Below are positions 45,797-57,702 of a DNA stretch of 64,000 bases, in pieces. Made by a program: the position numbers and the translations under genes. Numbering within the stretch: position 1 is the first letter of the stretch; the number at the start of each line of letters is the position of its first letter. Source of the stretch: Mastigamoeba balamuthi (lineage: Eukaryota; Evosea; Mastigamoebida; Mastigamoebidae). The stretch spans positions 149,218-213,217 of the forward strand of contig CACRSC010001917.1 of NCBI GenBank assembly GCA_902651635.1, read 5' to 3'. The notes below the pieces were generated by a model that saw only the letters and a program-made list of their open reading frames with translations, ran no database searches and was not told where the DNA came from.

Positions 45797-47058
45797 TCAC
45801 CGAATGAGCTCTACTGCGGCGATGCAGATGGCTGCCACAGCGGGCGTGGCGTGCGCGGCGCCACCAAACGTGCTGTCGGGCAGCTCGCCGCTCGACGTCC
45901 TGCCCGGCTGTGGCTGCGGCTGCGGCTTCACTGCGGACGACTCGGACTTGGGCTGGGGAGCAGCGGACGAGTGGGGCCTGGGCTGGGGCGCCGCCTTGAG
46001 GAACTCGTCCATGATGGCGCAGGCGGCGGGCTTGGGGGCGTAGCTGCTGTCGAAGACGAGGCTGGTGGACTCGGGCTTGAGCCACGAGTACTGGTCGACA
46101 ACGCCCCACAGCTCGAAGCTCTTGCACCCGGACACCGCGAGGCACGCCCGGGTGATGTTGGTGTAGACCTGCGCCTGCTTGTCCCAGTCGGCCCTGCCAT
46201 TGTGGCAGTAGACGTCGGACTCGGTGAGGTGGATCTCGAGGCCCAGGTCCGCGAAGCGCTGGAAGTTCCTGCGCAGCTCGTCCTCGCTGGGGGGGTTCCA
46301 CTTGATCGAGAGGTGCATCTGGAGGCCCACGCCGTCAATGGGGACGCCGCGCTGCTTCATGCACTTGACCATGTTGTAGATGTAGTCGCTCTTGCGCGTC
46401 AGCCCGTCGGCGCCGTAGTCGTTGTAGAAGAGCTTCGCCTTGGGGTCTGCGGCCCTGGCAGTCCTGAACGCGATGTCGATGAAGTCGGGGAGCGCGGGGT
46501 ACCACAGGCTGTCCCTCAGCTTGGTCGCGCTGTCGTCGACGGCCTCGTTGACGACGTCCCACCCGTAGACCTGCCCCTTGTAGTGCGCCAGCACCCCGTT
46601 GATGTGGCCCACCATGGCCTCCTTCTTCTCCGCCGGCGTCTGGAGGTCCCTCATCCACTGGGGCACCTGCCCGTGCCACACGCTGCGCCACCCCAGAGTC
46701 AGCTCAAGAGAACGTGGAGGTGGAGGGGTGGCCGTTGTGGGGCTCACAGGGTGTGACCGCGGAACGCCATGTTGTGGTCCTGGGCGTGCTTCAGGACGGC
46801 GTCGCAGTACTGGAACGAGAACTTGCCGCGCTGGGGCTCGGTCGCGTCGATCTTGCACTCGTTCTCGGCAGTCGTGATGCCGTAGTGCCTGTCGGCGAGC
46901 TCGAGGTACTTGGCGTCGTTGAAGTGCCCCGAGGTGAGGCACCCTCCGAAAAACCTGCCTGTCTTCGCTGCTGCTTCTCTCATGCTGGTGGAGAGCGTGC
47001 ACGTGGCCGACGCTGTCACGGCCACGCACAGCACGAGGGCTGCGGTCTTGAGGAGCAT
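45797..47058 (-). CDS. Secreted GH10 endo-1,4-beta-xylanase
   Basis: Glycoside hydrolase family 10 enzyme that cuts internal xylan bonds with retention; secreted, so presumably used on plant detritus or food. Two exons, intron about 46750-46690 (donor GTGAGC; the join gives GHTLVWHGQVPQW). A signal peptide (LLKTAALVLCVAVTASA) is followed by the GH10 barrel: TAENECK, GHTLVWHGQVPQW, acid/base glutamate in YGWDVVNEAVDD (about 46536-46570), LFYNDYGAD, GVGLQMHLS and nucleophile glutamate in EIHLTESDVY (about 46205-46235), then ELWGVVDQYSW. A Pro/Ser/Gln-rich linker leads to a hydrophobic C-terminal segment (ATPAVAAICIAAVELIR), which could be a weak anchor. About 400 residues. Fragments of its 3' half are scattered at 32.2 and 35.0-35.6 kb. 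The family is mainly bacterial and fungal, so lateral origin is possible. Confidence 0.9.
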
Positions 47059-47621
47059 TGGGTGATTGGTGGCGATGGTCTCACGGGTGCCAAGGGCGAG
47101 TAGTGACACTGAGAGGCTTGTTTTAACAAATGAGCCCTGCCGTCGCACCACAGCAGGTGGCATCTCCCCCCAACGCAACCGTCATAACCCACGCGGGGAG
47201 TATGTGCAGCCTTTTTCACGCAGCAGAGTGGACTGGACAATGCACGTCTTTTCCCGCCGACAGACCCGCACACACGCGGCGGCACACGAGATCGCGATTT
47301 GTCAACCCTTGCACTCGAGCCTCTCCCACTCTGGTCGGCCCTTCCAAGAGCTGCGTCGGGGTCGACTGACGCTCGTGTATGCGGGACGCTTGGCGGTTAC
47401 TCGCCCCTCGTAAAACCACCGCAGGGTGCACTCGTTGTGCACTATTCTAACACTGCGACATTCTGCCGTCAGCCCGCGTGGGCAAGGCATCCCAGGGCTC
47501 CGGAGCCTGCAGGCCAACGAGCACCACAAAAGAGCTTATTTGCCGGTTGTCTCAGAGCGCGTTCTCTGCTGGGGCTGTGACAGAATGATGTCTCTCAGGT
47601 CGGCGTGTTCCTATCATCGGC
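47059..47621. other. Xylanase promoter region
   Basis: About 560 bases between the xylanase start and the stop of the next minus-strand gene. CA/CG-rich near 47265-47285. No gene supported. Confidence 0.5.
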
Positions 47622-48251
47622 TCACTGGGCGAGAACAGAGTGCACGCGGCAGAGCGTCGGCGTCGGGTGGCAGATGACACGGCTCACTCCGTGCGAGTCA
47701 GTGACGACGACAGGGCCCTGCTGTGTGATCTCCGTCTGCTCGGCAACGATGTCGTCCATATCCATCGGGGAGGGGGGACGGGTGAATGGCGTGTAGGTCG
47801 GCGGAGCGACCACAGCGCCTGACCCCATGTGGTCCGCGTGGCCTACAGGCGGCTCGGACGAGCAGGTCAGGACCGTCGAGGAGCTGCGGCCCCTGAACAG
47901 CATCCCGAGCCTGGTCCGCAGCAACTCGACCTCGAGCAGCACGACCTCCGCCTGCAGCCTGGCAGTGCTGTCTGCCACGCGCGCACAAACATCAACGCCA
48001 GCAGGAAGGAAGGTGGTGCAGACCGCGTGCGCACCGGCCGGAGCAGGAACTGGGGGGACGTAGATGTAGGGCTCGTGCGAGACGAGGTCGGTGTGGTGGT
48101 AGGGTGTGAGATAGCTGCCGTCGAGGTTGGCCAGCGAGCCAACGCCACCGAAGACGCCGCGGAGCACCTCGCTGGCGGTCGCTGGCGGCCTCACGCGGAC
48201 CACACCAGGCTCCCCGTTGCTTCTCTCCAGACGGAAGATGAGAACACACAT
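47622..48251 (-). CDS. Hypothetical protein with short coiled coil
   Basis: Single open frame of 209 codons starting MCVLIFRLERSNGEPG. The N-terminal 70 residues mix beta-like and loop sequence (YLTPYHHTDLVSHEPYIYVPP), followed by a helix with heptad-like leucines (ARLQAEVVLLEVELLRTRLGMLF) and a Pro/Thr-rich tail. No signal peptide, span or catalytic motif. It is intronless, unlike most genes here. The start is the first ATG of the non-GC-biased part. I do not recognise a family; the codon pattern over the first two thirds looks coding. Divergent to the ATG2-like gene across about 730 bases. Confidence 0.5.
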   Translation of the reverse strand: MCVLIFRLERSNGEPGVVRVRPPATASEVLRGVFGGVGSLANLDGSYLTPYHHTDLVSHEPYIYVPPVPAPAGAHAVCTTFLPAGVDVCARVADSTARLQAEVVLLEVELLRTRLGMLFRGRSSSTVLTCSSEPPVGHADHMGSGAVVAPPTYTPFTRPPSPMDMDDIVAEQTEITQQGPVVVTDSHGVSRVICHPTPTLCRVHSVLAQ

Positions 48252-48982
48252 AATCGAAGGAGTCTGGCGGAACCAAGAAGATGCAAAAGTGAAATGATAT
48301 CTGTACCCAATCAAGTGATTCAGAAAAGAAATGGGTTATTTATAGTACGGGGGCATAGAATCAGGAAAGCCCACATTGGAGAGCAACACGCCCACCCAGC
48401 CATGATTCCAGCACCACGGGCATGTGAAGTGCCCCTAAGGAACACTAAAACATGAAAGGTGACGTGGTAAGTGAGCCGAGCCGAGTCGTGCTTTTCCAAG
48501 CTCGAGCTCCATCGAGCCTGTGAGCGAGAATAGGTGCCTACCGGCACAACACAGAGGAAGCGGGGTAAAAACGAAGGTGTATGAGTCTTCCCTGAGTCGA
48601 GTGGGGTTGGATGATCCCACCGGGCTTATTGTAAAGACTCACCCTGCGTGTAATTTCGACGTTTTGCGGCAGACAAGGGAGGTAGGGAGTGACCCTCGCT
48701 GTGTGACTCATTAAAAAACGTCGTAGCTCTTTTGCGCGCGCCCCCGCGTTTGTTCTGGTGCCTCTGCCGATATTCCTACCAGTTATGGGTCCTATCTCCA
48801 CATTTCCATCCTCTTCTTATCCCTTGCCCCTCCTCCTCGCCTTCCCTCCATTGGTCAAGCCTATCGCCCGAAACAAGGAGACAGCTCCAGCACAGCCACA
48901 CAGCGCACACCCCAAAAAGATACGTGAATCTTCCCGGCGATCTCAAAGATTCCGTTCAATCGATCGAGAAACTCAACGCCAA
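48252..48982. promoter_or_regulatory. Divergent promoter region
   Basis: About 730 bases of lower GC content between divergent starts (hypothetical gene to the left, ATG2-like gene to the right). A pyrimidine-rich stretch at about 48795-48850 precedes the ATG2 start. I looked here for an upstream exon encoding an N-terminal chorein domain and found none. Confidence 0.4.
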
Positions 48983-51900
48983 ATGAGCGGCGGCCGCGCC
49001 ATCACCGAAGACGCGCTGTTCCGCGTCGACGCGCCCCGCAGCCCGGCCCCAGCGCCCGCCGCGGCCCCCGTCCCCGCGTCCCCGCCGTCTCCGGGCGCCG
49101 CGCCAGCCGCGTCGACGCTGCCGGGGCTGGGGATCTCGCCGCCGCGGGTGCGCTCGCTGCTGTCGTGCGCGCGGACGCTGTTCCACAGGCTCTGCTCGGC
49201 GGCCTCGGCCCAGTGGGCGCCCGACGCCGCAGAGGCGCACCGCGTGCGGCTGGACCCGGTGGCCGCCAGCGCCCTCGTGGCCCCCGTGGGCCTCCGCGTC
49301 CTCGAGGGTCCGCTCCTCCGCTCTGCCCTGGGGTTGTGCTCGTGGGAGGGCTGTGGGGGTGTGCGGCCAGCCTCGGCTTGGGGGGAGGAATGCGATGCGC
49401 TCGTTTGTCGAAAAACGGCACAGCTCAATGCAAGATTGAATTCCATTGATTTCTCTATTGCATTGACACTTGGAATCGCGGGCAAATTCAAAAATAATGC
49501 CTGCGCTGCTTTGGGGAAACGCAGCCCACAACACCTCGCTCACTTCCCTCGCCCCCACGCCCCCGCTGGCGCAGCCGTCGCGTCGACGCTCAAGTTCGAG
49601 ACGTCGCCCACGGGCCCCGCCACGCTGTGGGCGTACGGCCTGACCGCGACGCTGGGCCCCGCCGAGCGGCAGGGCGCCGTGCTGCCCTACGCCTCTGCCC
49701 TCGCCCACGCCGCCCTCGAGGCCGAGTCCGTCGTCGTCGCCTTCGCCCTCCCCTCGGGCCCCCGCGCCGTCCTCCGCGCCGACTCGCTCCGCGCCGAGCC
49801 CGGCCCCGCGCCCGGCCAGCTCGCCGTCGTCCTCCGCGGCAGCGCCCGCGTGTCGCTCGGCGACGGCGACGACGGCGGCGACGGCGCCTGCGAGCTCGAG
49901 CTCTGCGGGCCCGGCAACGAGGCCCGCGTGCGCGTCTCGCGGGACGGCAGCGTCCAGGTCGACGTCGACACGCGCAGCGCGCGCGGGGCAGTGTCGCGGG
50001 CAGGCGCTGCAGCGCTGGCCGCGTTCGCAGCGGCGCTGAGCGGCGCGTGCGCGTCGGCGGCGCCGGGCGTCGCGGCCGCCGACGTGGCCGACGTCGCGCG
50101 CGCGGTGCTCAGGGCCGCCGAGGGCCTGCCGGCCCCGCGGGTGGCGGACTCGGTGCTGGGGCTCGACGACAGCGAGCTCGAGTACGAGGACTGCCGCGAG
50201 ACCCTCGGCGGCCCCATAGGAGACGGCGACGGCGACGACGGCGCGGCCCCGGGAGGCGGCGCCGACGACGAGCAGGCCCGGGCGGACGCCCCGTGGCTCA
50301 GCGTCGCCGTCAGCTGCGAGTCGGGCGCGTCCGTGCGGTTCGCCGACGGCGCGTCGTCGTCGGAGCTGGCGCTGTCGGGGGGCGTGCGACTGAGCCTCGA
50401 GGTCGGGGCGGGCGGCGCCGAGTTCAGCGCGACGGCCGAGCGCGCGCGCATCGTCGACGGCGAGGGCAGGGACCTCGCGTGGGTCGAGCCGCCAGAGGAC
50501 GCCGATGCCAGCGTGGGGTTCAAGCTCATGGCGTCGCTGCGCGGGCAGGACGAGCCCCTGCACGTGCAGGTCCGCACGGACCCCGTCTCCGCGACGCTGC
50601 CGAGCGGGACGAGGCTCTCGGGGCTTCCAGAGGTCGCCGTGCTCGCGGCGCTCGTGCCGGGCCTGCCGTCGCGCGCGGTGGACCTGCAGGTGTTCTCGAG
50701 CCTCGTGAACCTCCGCGTGCTCGACCCCGCGCGCCAGGACAGCTCCGTGCTGCTCCGTATGGCTGTCGGGACCGACCTTCCTTTCATCTTCGCGGAGCTG
50801 CGCTCTGAAAAGGTCCGCTGTCCGCATTCTTGCGCGTTTCAGTTGCGCATTTCCGGAAATCGATTGCCCCGTTGTGTGGGAGCCTATGAAAGAACTCAGT
50901 CAATTGATTTGCGCTGCAGACGCAATGCGCAATCGATTTTGTGAACCTCGTGGCGTTCATATGCGACGCCGGAGCCGAGCCCCGACAAGTCGCCGAGCTG
51001 CAGACGAGGAACACGCAGGGCGGGGCAACCGTTCCCATACACGTCACCGTCGACAGCACGCCGCCGCCGTCGATACCCCCGCGGTCGCAGGCGGCGCAGC
51101 AGCAGGAGGCGCAGGGCGCGCAGCAGCAGGGGCGGCAGCGAGAAGGGATCTACGAGCCCGTGCCCGAGGGCGTGCTGCGCAGGACCAGGGAGATGGCGTG
51201 GGAGCCGTACTCGTCGTTTGTCTCGCTGTCGCTCGGGGACACGGCGACCGAGTGGCGGATGCCCGCCGAGGGCGCCGAGCTCGAGGAGTTCACGCAGTAC
51301 TCTGCCCAGATCGCCGTGCGTCCTGCCGCTCTGCCGCCGCGCGTTCTCTGACCCGCGTCCGTGGGGGCCGTCAGCGCTGCGCGGTGGAGGTCGCGGTGCA
51401 GTTCTCGAGGGTCGACGCGACCCCGCAGGACATCGCGAGGCTCTACGGACTCGCCAGGAGAGCCGCGCTGTCTGTTGTGCCCGAGCCTGAGGCCCCCGAG
51501 GCCGCAGCGCCGCCGCAGGCCCAGCAGCAAGACGCGAAGCAGAGCGGAGCCGCCAGCAGCGCCAGTGCGTTCCACGCCCGCAGGGCCGCGGAGCTCGCGC
51601 TGGCCGCGACGATGCAGAAGAAGTCGCGCAGAGTGACCACGTTTGTCAAGTTCCATCTCGGGCAGGGTGCGCACCGCTCGCTCCTCCTTTGCGCCGCGCC
51701 CTTCTCACGGGCCGCGGGGCCCGGCGCAGGGAACGTTGTGCTGCTCCCGCGCGGCGAGATGGAGGTAGCGTACTCGGGCCTCGAATGCTGCCTGACGTAC
51801 GACCTGAACCAGCACGTACGACGCAGTCGCCGCGCTCTCCCTCATGCACGCCCGCGCAGAACTACGGGACCGTCGTGTGCGACGAGTTTGCCGTGTACGA

Positions 51901-54900
51901 CAACTCGGAGGAGTCGCCGGTGCCGGAGGTCGTGCAGAAGACGCCGCTGGCCTCCGCGTCGTCGTCGCCGAGCTTCTTGGCGTCCTTCAGCGTGCCCACG
52001 TTTGGCGGCGGCCTTCCCGTGCTGGCCGCGTGCCTCGACGGCATCTCTGTCCAGTGCCCCTGCGGTGCGTCATCAGCGCACGCGCTGGCGTGCTCTCTCC
52101 GGAGCGGAAGTTGACCCGCTCGCTACAGGGCGCCTCGTGGGCGTACTGAGAGAGCTCCATGCTGATCTGGTGGGCGCCAGCCCCGTGCTCGAGCGGCTGT
52201 CGCAGTCGCCCCAGCAGCACCTCACGCTGCGCAGCGTCAGCCTCAAGGTACTCCGCCCTCGCCCTCGCGCCGGTTTGTCCGTTCGCTGAGACGCTTCCTT
52301 GCGACACAAGTGCAACCCCGACCAGGGGAACGGCGAGCCAGAGGCGCGGGGGGTCGTGCTGATACCCGAGGCCAAGATACAGCCCCCGCACGCCGCAGTC
52401 AGCAGGTGGTCTGCGCGGCTCTCGCAGTGCGCACTGATGCTCGTCGACAGCGTCCACAACGTCTGCACGTCCGACGCCGGCGCTGGTCCCGCGTCGCCCA
52501 CTTCCTCTCCGCGCGCGGGCGACGACTGCGGGCGAAAGCCGTTTGTGTCGTTCTGGCGGTCGCAGAACTTCATCCCCGTCGCCTCTGTCGACTTTGCCGA
52601 GGTCACACTCTCGCTGCTGGGCCCCAAGACAGAGGTCAGACCTCCACCGCTGCTGGGTGTTCGCACCTCTCCTCTTCTGACACCCGGGGGCCGGCGCAGG
52701 TCGCCGTGGAGCGCGCCGGGACTGTCATCGTGGACGTGTGCGCAGACAGCGCGTCGATCGTCTCGAGGATCGTGGGAGCGTTCCTCCCCACGCTGCAGTC
52801 GCCCCCCGGGGCTGCCGCGGCCCCCGGGGCGGCCGCTAGCGAGCTGGAGCCCGACGGCGTCAGCTTCGTCGTCGACGAGAGCGGCACCGCGTCGCTCGTG
52901 GCCTCCGCGTCGCCCGCCGTCGCGGCCTCCGCCCCCGCCGTGCCGCTGCCGCCGCAGCAGCAGCAGCAGCTGACTCTGTTCGACGACGGCGCCGGCGTCG
53001 AGGTGTCGATGGCGATCGAGGGCGACGACTACGGGGCGTTTGACGACCTCGCCCCCGTCGTCTTTGACGAGAAGCACCGCACGCCCCCGCCCGCCGCTGC
53101 CGCTGCCGCCCCCGCGGCCGCCGGGTTCTCTGTCGCCGTGGCCGTGCCGCCCACGAGCGGCCGCGCCGCGGTGTCGGCGTCGTCGGTCGAGGAGTCGATC
53201 GTGTACGAGTCGTACGACGGCAGCAGCCCCGCGTCGTCCTCCGCGCCGCCGGAGCCGAGGGCCGTGCGCAGCTCGTCGGGCGGCGCCGCGGCCGCCGTGC
53301 GCGCGAGGGCCGCGGTGCCCAAGGTCGAGTGGAAGGGCGTGATGGGCGCCATCGCCGTGTCGGAGGACTACCAGCCCGCGCGGGCCTCGCCGTCGGCGGC
53401 CCCCGACGACATGGAGACGCCCGAGGGCTGCGAGGCCGCCCTCGACGTGCAGCTGCGCCAGAGCGACGTCACGCTGCGCCTGTTCGCGGGCTCGGACTGG
53501 GGCGAGCCGCTCAGCCGCCCGGCCGCCTCCCACGACGGCGGGTTCCGCACGGCCCTGCCGCCGCTGGTGCTCGCGCGCGACGGGGCGGCGTCGCACGCGG
53601 CGGCGTCGGCGGGCGAGGAGATGTGGAGGGGCATGCAGAGCGTCCGCAAGAACGACCGGCCCCCGCGTCTGTCGTGCGGCAGGTCGCAGTCGTGTGAGCT
53701 GCCCCCCTCGCCCCTCTGCCCCGAGTGGGCTCTCTCTCTCTCTCTCCTTCTGACGGTGCTGCTGGGCGTCGCAGTCCTCGCGGAGGTGTCGCTGAAGCGG
53801 GTCATGCTGCGCGTACAGAAGTTCGCTGCGAGCACCAGCGGCATCTCGTCGCGCCTGGTCCTCAACGCGGAGGACGCCAAGGTGGGCTGTGGGAGGGGGG
53901 AAGAGGGAGAGGGGACCGGGGGGATAACGGTGATCGGAGGGCTGACTGGCGCGAGCGGGCGCAGGTGGTGTCGGGAGGGGAGGTGGTGTTCGCGTTCGAC
54001 AGGGTGAGGCCGTGGATGTACTTCAGCGGGCAGCCGCGGACGAGCGCCGTCAACTACAGCGTGCAGCACGGGCAGGCGACGTCGGTGCGCTTCCGCCTGC
54101 AGCCGTTCCTGCTGCGCGTCGACGGCCCCACGGTCGCGGGCCTCGGCGAGTTCGTGACGTCGATGTGCGAGCACATGGCCGACGTCGAGCTGCGCGCGCA
54201 CCGCTTCGACCTCGAGGTCTCGCCGGTGACGCTGACGCTCGACTACCACCCGCTGGGCGCCACAGCGGGCGGCGTCTCGCTGCTGGGCGACGGCGCCGTC
54301 GCGAGCCTCGCGAGCCAGGTCTCGTTCAGCGGCGCGGTGCTCGAGCTGCCCGGCAAGCGCCTGCAGCGGCTGCGCTGCACGTGGCCCGGGCTGCCGCTGG
54401 AGCTGCTGCGCGAGTGGCGCAAGACGCACCTCTTCGGGATGGTTGCCTCGTCGGCGTCGTCGCCCGTCTGGTCCGTCTGCCGCCTCGCCAAGAGCGTCGG
54501 CGGCCTCGTGGCGACGCCCGTCCGGCAGTACCGCTCCGACGGCAACGTGCTGCAGGGCGTCCGCGAGGGCACGGCCAACTTCACGCGCACCGTCGCCGCC
54601 GAGACGCTCGAGATGGCCGGCGGGCTGTTCCGCAGGACGCAGGGCCTCCTCGAGGGCGTCAACACGTACCTGGGCACCTCGCCCGCCACCCTCAAGGTGC
54701 GCCACAGAGAGAGGGGGTGGGAGGGAGGAGAGAGAGAGAGAGGACAGCCCTCACGTGCAACGCAACGCACGCACACGCACACTCGCGCCTCAAAGCCGTC
54801 AAAGGCGACCAACGTACAGGCGCGCGGGACGAGCGAGGTGATCAGGGTGGCAGCCGGGTCGCTGGCCGGCGAGATGCAGACGGCCAGGAACACGCTGCTC

Positions 54901-55132
54901 TCGGCGACGCCCCTCGCGGTCATGCACGAGAGCGGTGCAACGGTCCGTGCCTGTTGGGTGCTGCTGGGACCGTCACAGGGCTCACGGCATTTGGGGGGTG
55001 GGGGTGGGGCAGGCGTACCTGAACAACCTGGCCAAGGCGCTGCCGATCGTGGTGCTGAGGCCGATGATCGGGATCGCGAGCGGCATGTCGACGACGCTGG
55101 ACAGCATCTCGCGAGACCTGGGCAAGCGCTGA
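48983..55132 (+). CDS. ATG2: ATG2-like autophagy lipid-transfer protein
   Basis: ATG2 bridges ER and phagophore and moves phospholipid for autophagosome growth. About 1,650 residues in about 13 exons. Diagnostic parts are the CAD-tip-like LRLFAGSDWG (about 53475-53505) and the ATG2 C-terminal region: WSVCRLAKSVGGLVATPVRQY, RSDGNVLQGVREGTANF, AAETLEMAGGLF and the last exon LPIVVLRPMIGIASGMST, aligning with the IP-VVKPLI-ATEA block of animal ATG2. The N-terminus begins MSGGRAITEDALFRVDAP and is Ala/Pro-rich; no recognisable Chorein_N domain is present and none was found upstream. Low-complexity Ala/Asp/Glu insertions are numerous (e.g. 50.2-50.3 and 52.8-53.3 kb). An AT-rich intron at about 49323-49578 and another at 50813-50936 sit in very GC-rich exons. 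Exon edges around 51.3-52.7 kb are approximate. Confidence 0.8.
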
Positions 55133-55463
55133 GTGGCCGCAGCTCGACGGCGAGCAGGCGTTTTCTGGATGTCCATAAAGGAGCGCACACACGCTATTTC
55201 ATGTACCCCTGTGAGCCCCCTTACTACGTTGCGGACGCGTTGGTAGATTCCCCCGCGTGCATATTCCCAGATTATTGGCGAGGGGATTTGATGATCTTCT
55301 TTCCAGCCGAATTCAAACGAGGGCGTGTGAGCGAAATTTGGCGCCAAACTCCCCAGAAGCACAAAAACCCACAGACGAGCAATTTCTAGTCGTCTGCCAC
55401 CCCACCCCGCTTGCCAAGACAGAGATAGAGAGCGCGCACACGCACACACACGCCAGGACCCGA

Positions 55464-57408
55464 ATGCCGACCAACTTTGTGGAGGTCGCCCAGAAGCTGC
55501 TGAGCGAGGCCAACCAGATCTGGACCGAGATGGGCCTCGACGAGTCGGCCCGCCTCGTCCGCGTCGACCGCTTCGCCGCCGCCATCAAGACCTCGCTCGA
55601 GCACCTCCTCGACGAGGTTCCCCTTCCCCCACATGCCCCATGTGCGCCTGCCCATCTCACACGAGCCCTCGCAGGAGCGCTCTGTGCGGGACCGCATGCG
55701 CAACGCCGTCCGCGAGGCCACTGAGAAGGTGCGGTGCCCCCACGCTTTACAGCACGGGTTTTCGGGCGTGGGGCGACGGGTTTTTGACGGGTATGCGGCG
55801 CAGATTGCCGAGGTGGCCGCGAGGCTCGGGGACGGGGAGGCCGAGCCGGACATGACGGGGGTCGCGCTGGTCGAGCAGGAGCGCGTGCTGACGAGCCGCC
55901 TGCACGTGCTGCTGGCCGAGCGCGACGCCAGGCTGGACCTCCTCAAGGGCTACCGCACCGAGTCCTTCTCGCTCTGCGCCGAGCTCGCCGAGGGTGCGCC
56001 CACGCGGCATCGCTTCTCACCGCTTTCGGCCTCCTATATTTGGTCCCCCCTGTTTGGCGCGCTCTTTTTTTCCCTCGCGAATTTAATTAATTGAATTTCA
56101 CGAAATTCAAATTCCCTTAATTTCCCGATCGCGCGCAGAGTACAGCGGGCCGGTGGGCGTGACCGACGGGGAGCCGCTGACGAACGAGGTCGTGCGCCGC
56201 GCCGAGGAGATACGCGACGAGCTGCGCGGCGAGCGGGCGGTGCGCGACCAGGCCATCGGCTCGATGCTGGCCGACGTCACGCGCGTGCTCGACGAGCTCG
56301 AGGACGCATCGGCCCTTGCGCAGCGCCTGCCCGCGCACCCCGTCAAGCCTACGCGAGCCAACGCGGACCTCGTGCGCTCTGTGCTCGCGGAGGCCCAGCG
56401 GCTGCGCGCGGACCGCAGCGCCGCCGTCGCGGAGACGCGGAGGGCAGTCGAGCAGCTGCGCGCGCAGATCGGGGAGGCCGAGGCGGAGGCGGGCGAGGGC
56501 CCCGCGGGGGCGGCGTCCGAGGGCATCGGGGCGGCGGCCAAGGCGGCGCTGGAGGCGGAGCTGGCGCGGCTGCAGGGGCTGCGGAGGGAGCGGGCCGCGA
56601 AGCTGGTCAGCGGGAGGCGCGGGAGGGTCGAGGCGCTGTGGGCGGAGCTCAACCTGCCCGAGGCCCAGCGCGCGCTGCCCGGCGAGGCCGAGGACGTCGA
56701 CGCCGAGCGCCTGCTGGAGCTCTACGACGCGGAGCTGGAGCGGCTCGAGGTGCTGGCGGCGGAGGTGCGGCCGATCGTGGCGGCCATCGCCAACAGGGAG
56801 CGCATCTGCGCCGAGAAGGAGGCGTTTGAGCTCGAGACGCGCGACGAGACGAGGCTCTTCCAGCGCGACCCGGGGCGACTGCTGCGCGAGGAGCGCCAGC
56901 GCAAGGTCTTCGAGAAGGAGCTGCCGCGGCTCGAGAAGTCGCTCAAGGAGAAGCTGCGCGCGTGGGAGGAGATGCACGGCCAGCCGTTTGTCTACCGCGA
57001 CGAGCCCTACCTGCTGCGCATCGAGCGCGACGAGGCCGCCCAGCGCATGCTCAAGGAGCAGGAGCGCCTGCGCAAGGAGCGCGAGAAGGCCGAGCGCAAG
57101 GCCGGCGGCGCCCTGGCGCAGTCGGCCTCCAAGACGCCCGCGGCCAAGTCGCGCACGCTGCGCGGCAGGACGCCGCAGGTGGGCGGCGGCACGCTCAAGA
57201 GGCCCCTCAGCCCCATCGCCTTCAACGGCAACAACTCGCGTAAGTCCAGAGGGGGCTGGGGGGGGGAGCAGATGGGGGGGAGCAGTGGGACTGGGGGGCT
57301 TTGGCCGGAGTTGTATACCCCTCTTGTATTCACTGACGGACAAGTGGTGCAGTGAGCAGCGTGGATCTGAGCGCGGAGCAGCCGCGCAAGGTCCACAGGA
57401 TCTCGTAG
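55464..57408 (+). CDS. MAP65/PRC1/Ase1 microtubule-bundling protein
   Basis: Cross-links antiparallel microtubules at the spindle midzone. Five exons, about 515 residues, starting MPTNFVEVAQKLLSEANQIW; introns about 55617-55672, 55728-55799, 55993-56139 and 57241-57356. The protein is almost wholly alpha-helical (dimerisation and spectrin-like rod), as the family requires. The family signature in the microtubule-binding region is clear: GRLLREERQRKVFEKELPRL (about 56872-56935), then WEEMHGQPFVYRDEPYL. A basic Ser/Thr-rich tail (SASKTPAAKSRTLRGR, LKRPLSP) follows, with SP/TP sites typical of CDK control. The last exon adds LSSVDLSAEQPRKVHRIS. The intron at 55993-56139 is AT-rich with a self-complementary core. 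Slightly shorter than animal PRC1 (about 620). Confidence 0.85.
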
Positions 57409-57614
57409 AGCAGCAGGACGGCGGTGCCCCCGAGGCGAGAGGAAAGAGGCAGAGAGGAGAGCGCGTGTGACCACACACACACAGCACTGTCGTAGGGAAG
57501 AAGGAAGTAGGCACTGTGATTTTGACTTGTGCAAAAGAATAATAAGGGCACGCGTTCTGCTTCATCTTTGGTTGTAGTCGCAAGTGAAAAAGCAAGTCAA
57601 TGGGAGGGAATCCC

Positions 57615-57619
57615 AAAAA
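57615..57619 (-). terminator. RNA polymerase III terminator of tRNA-Tyr
   Basis: A run of five T on the minus strand (AAAAA on the plus strand) directly after the discriminator base of the tRNA, the standard Pol III stop signal. Confidence 0.75.
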
Positions 57620-57702
57620 TCCGAGCAGGCGGATTTGAACCACCGACCTAAGGATTTCTATACTGCTACAGTCCTCCGCTCTACCAACTGAGCTATGCTC
57701 GG
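57620..57702 (-). tRNA. tRNA-Tyr (GTA) with a short intron
   Basis: Read on the minus strand: acceptor CCGAGCA pairs with TGCTCGG, the D arm is GCTCAGTTGGTAGAGC, the anticodon stem GAGGA/TCCTT encloses CTGTAGA with anticodon GTA, and the T arm is GGTGGTTCAAATCCGCC. A 10-base intron (CAGTATAGAA) lies one base 3' of the anticodon, the canonical position. Tyrosine tRNA is the tRNA most often intron-bearing in eukaryotes, which supports the identity. A- and B-box promoters are within the D and T arms. Confidence 0.95.
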
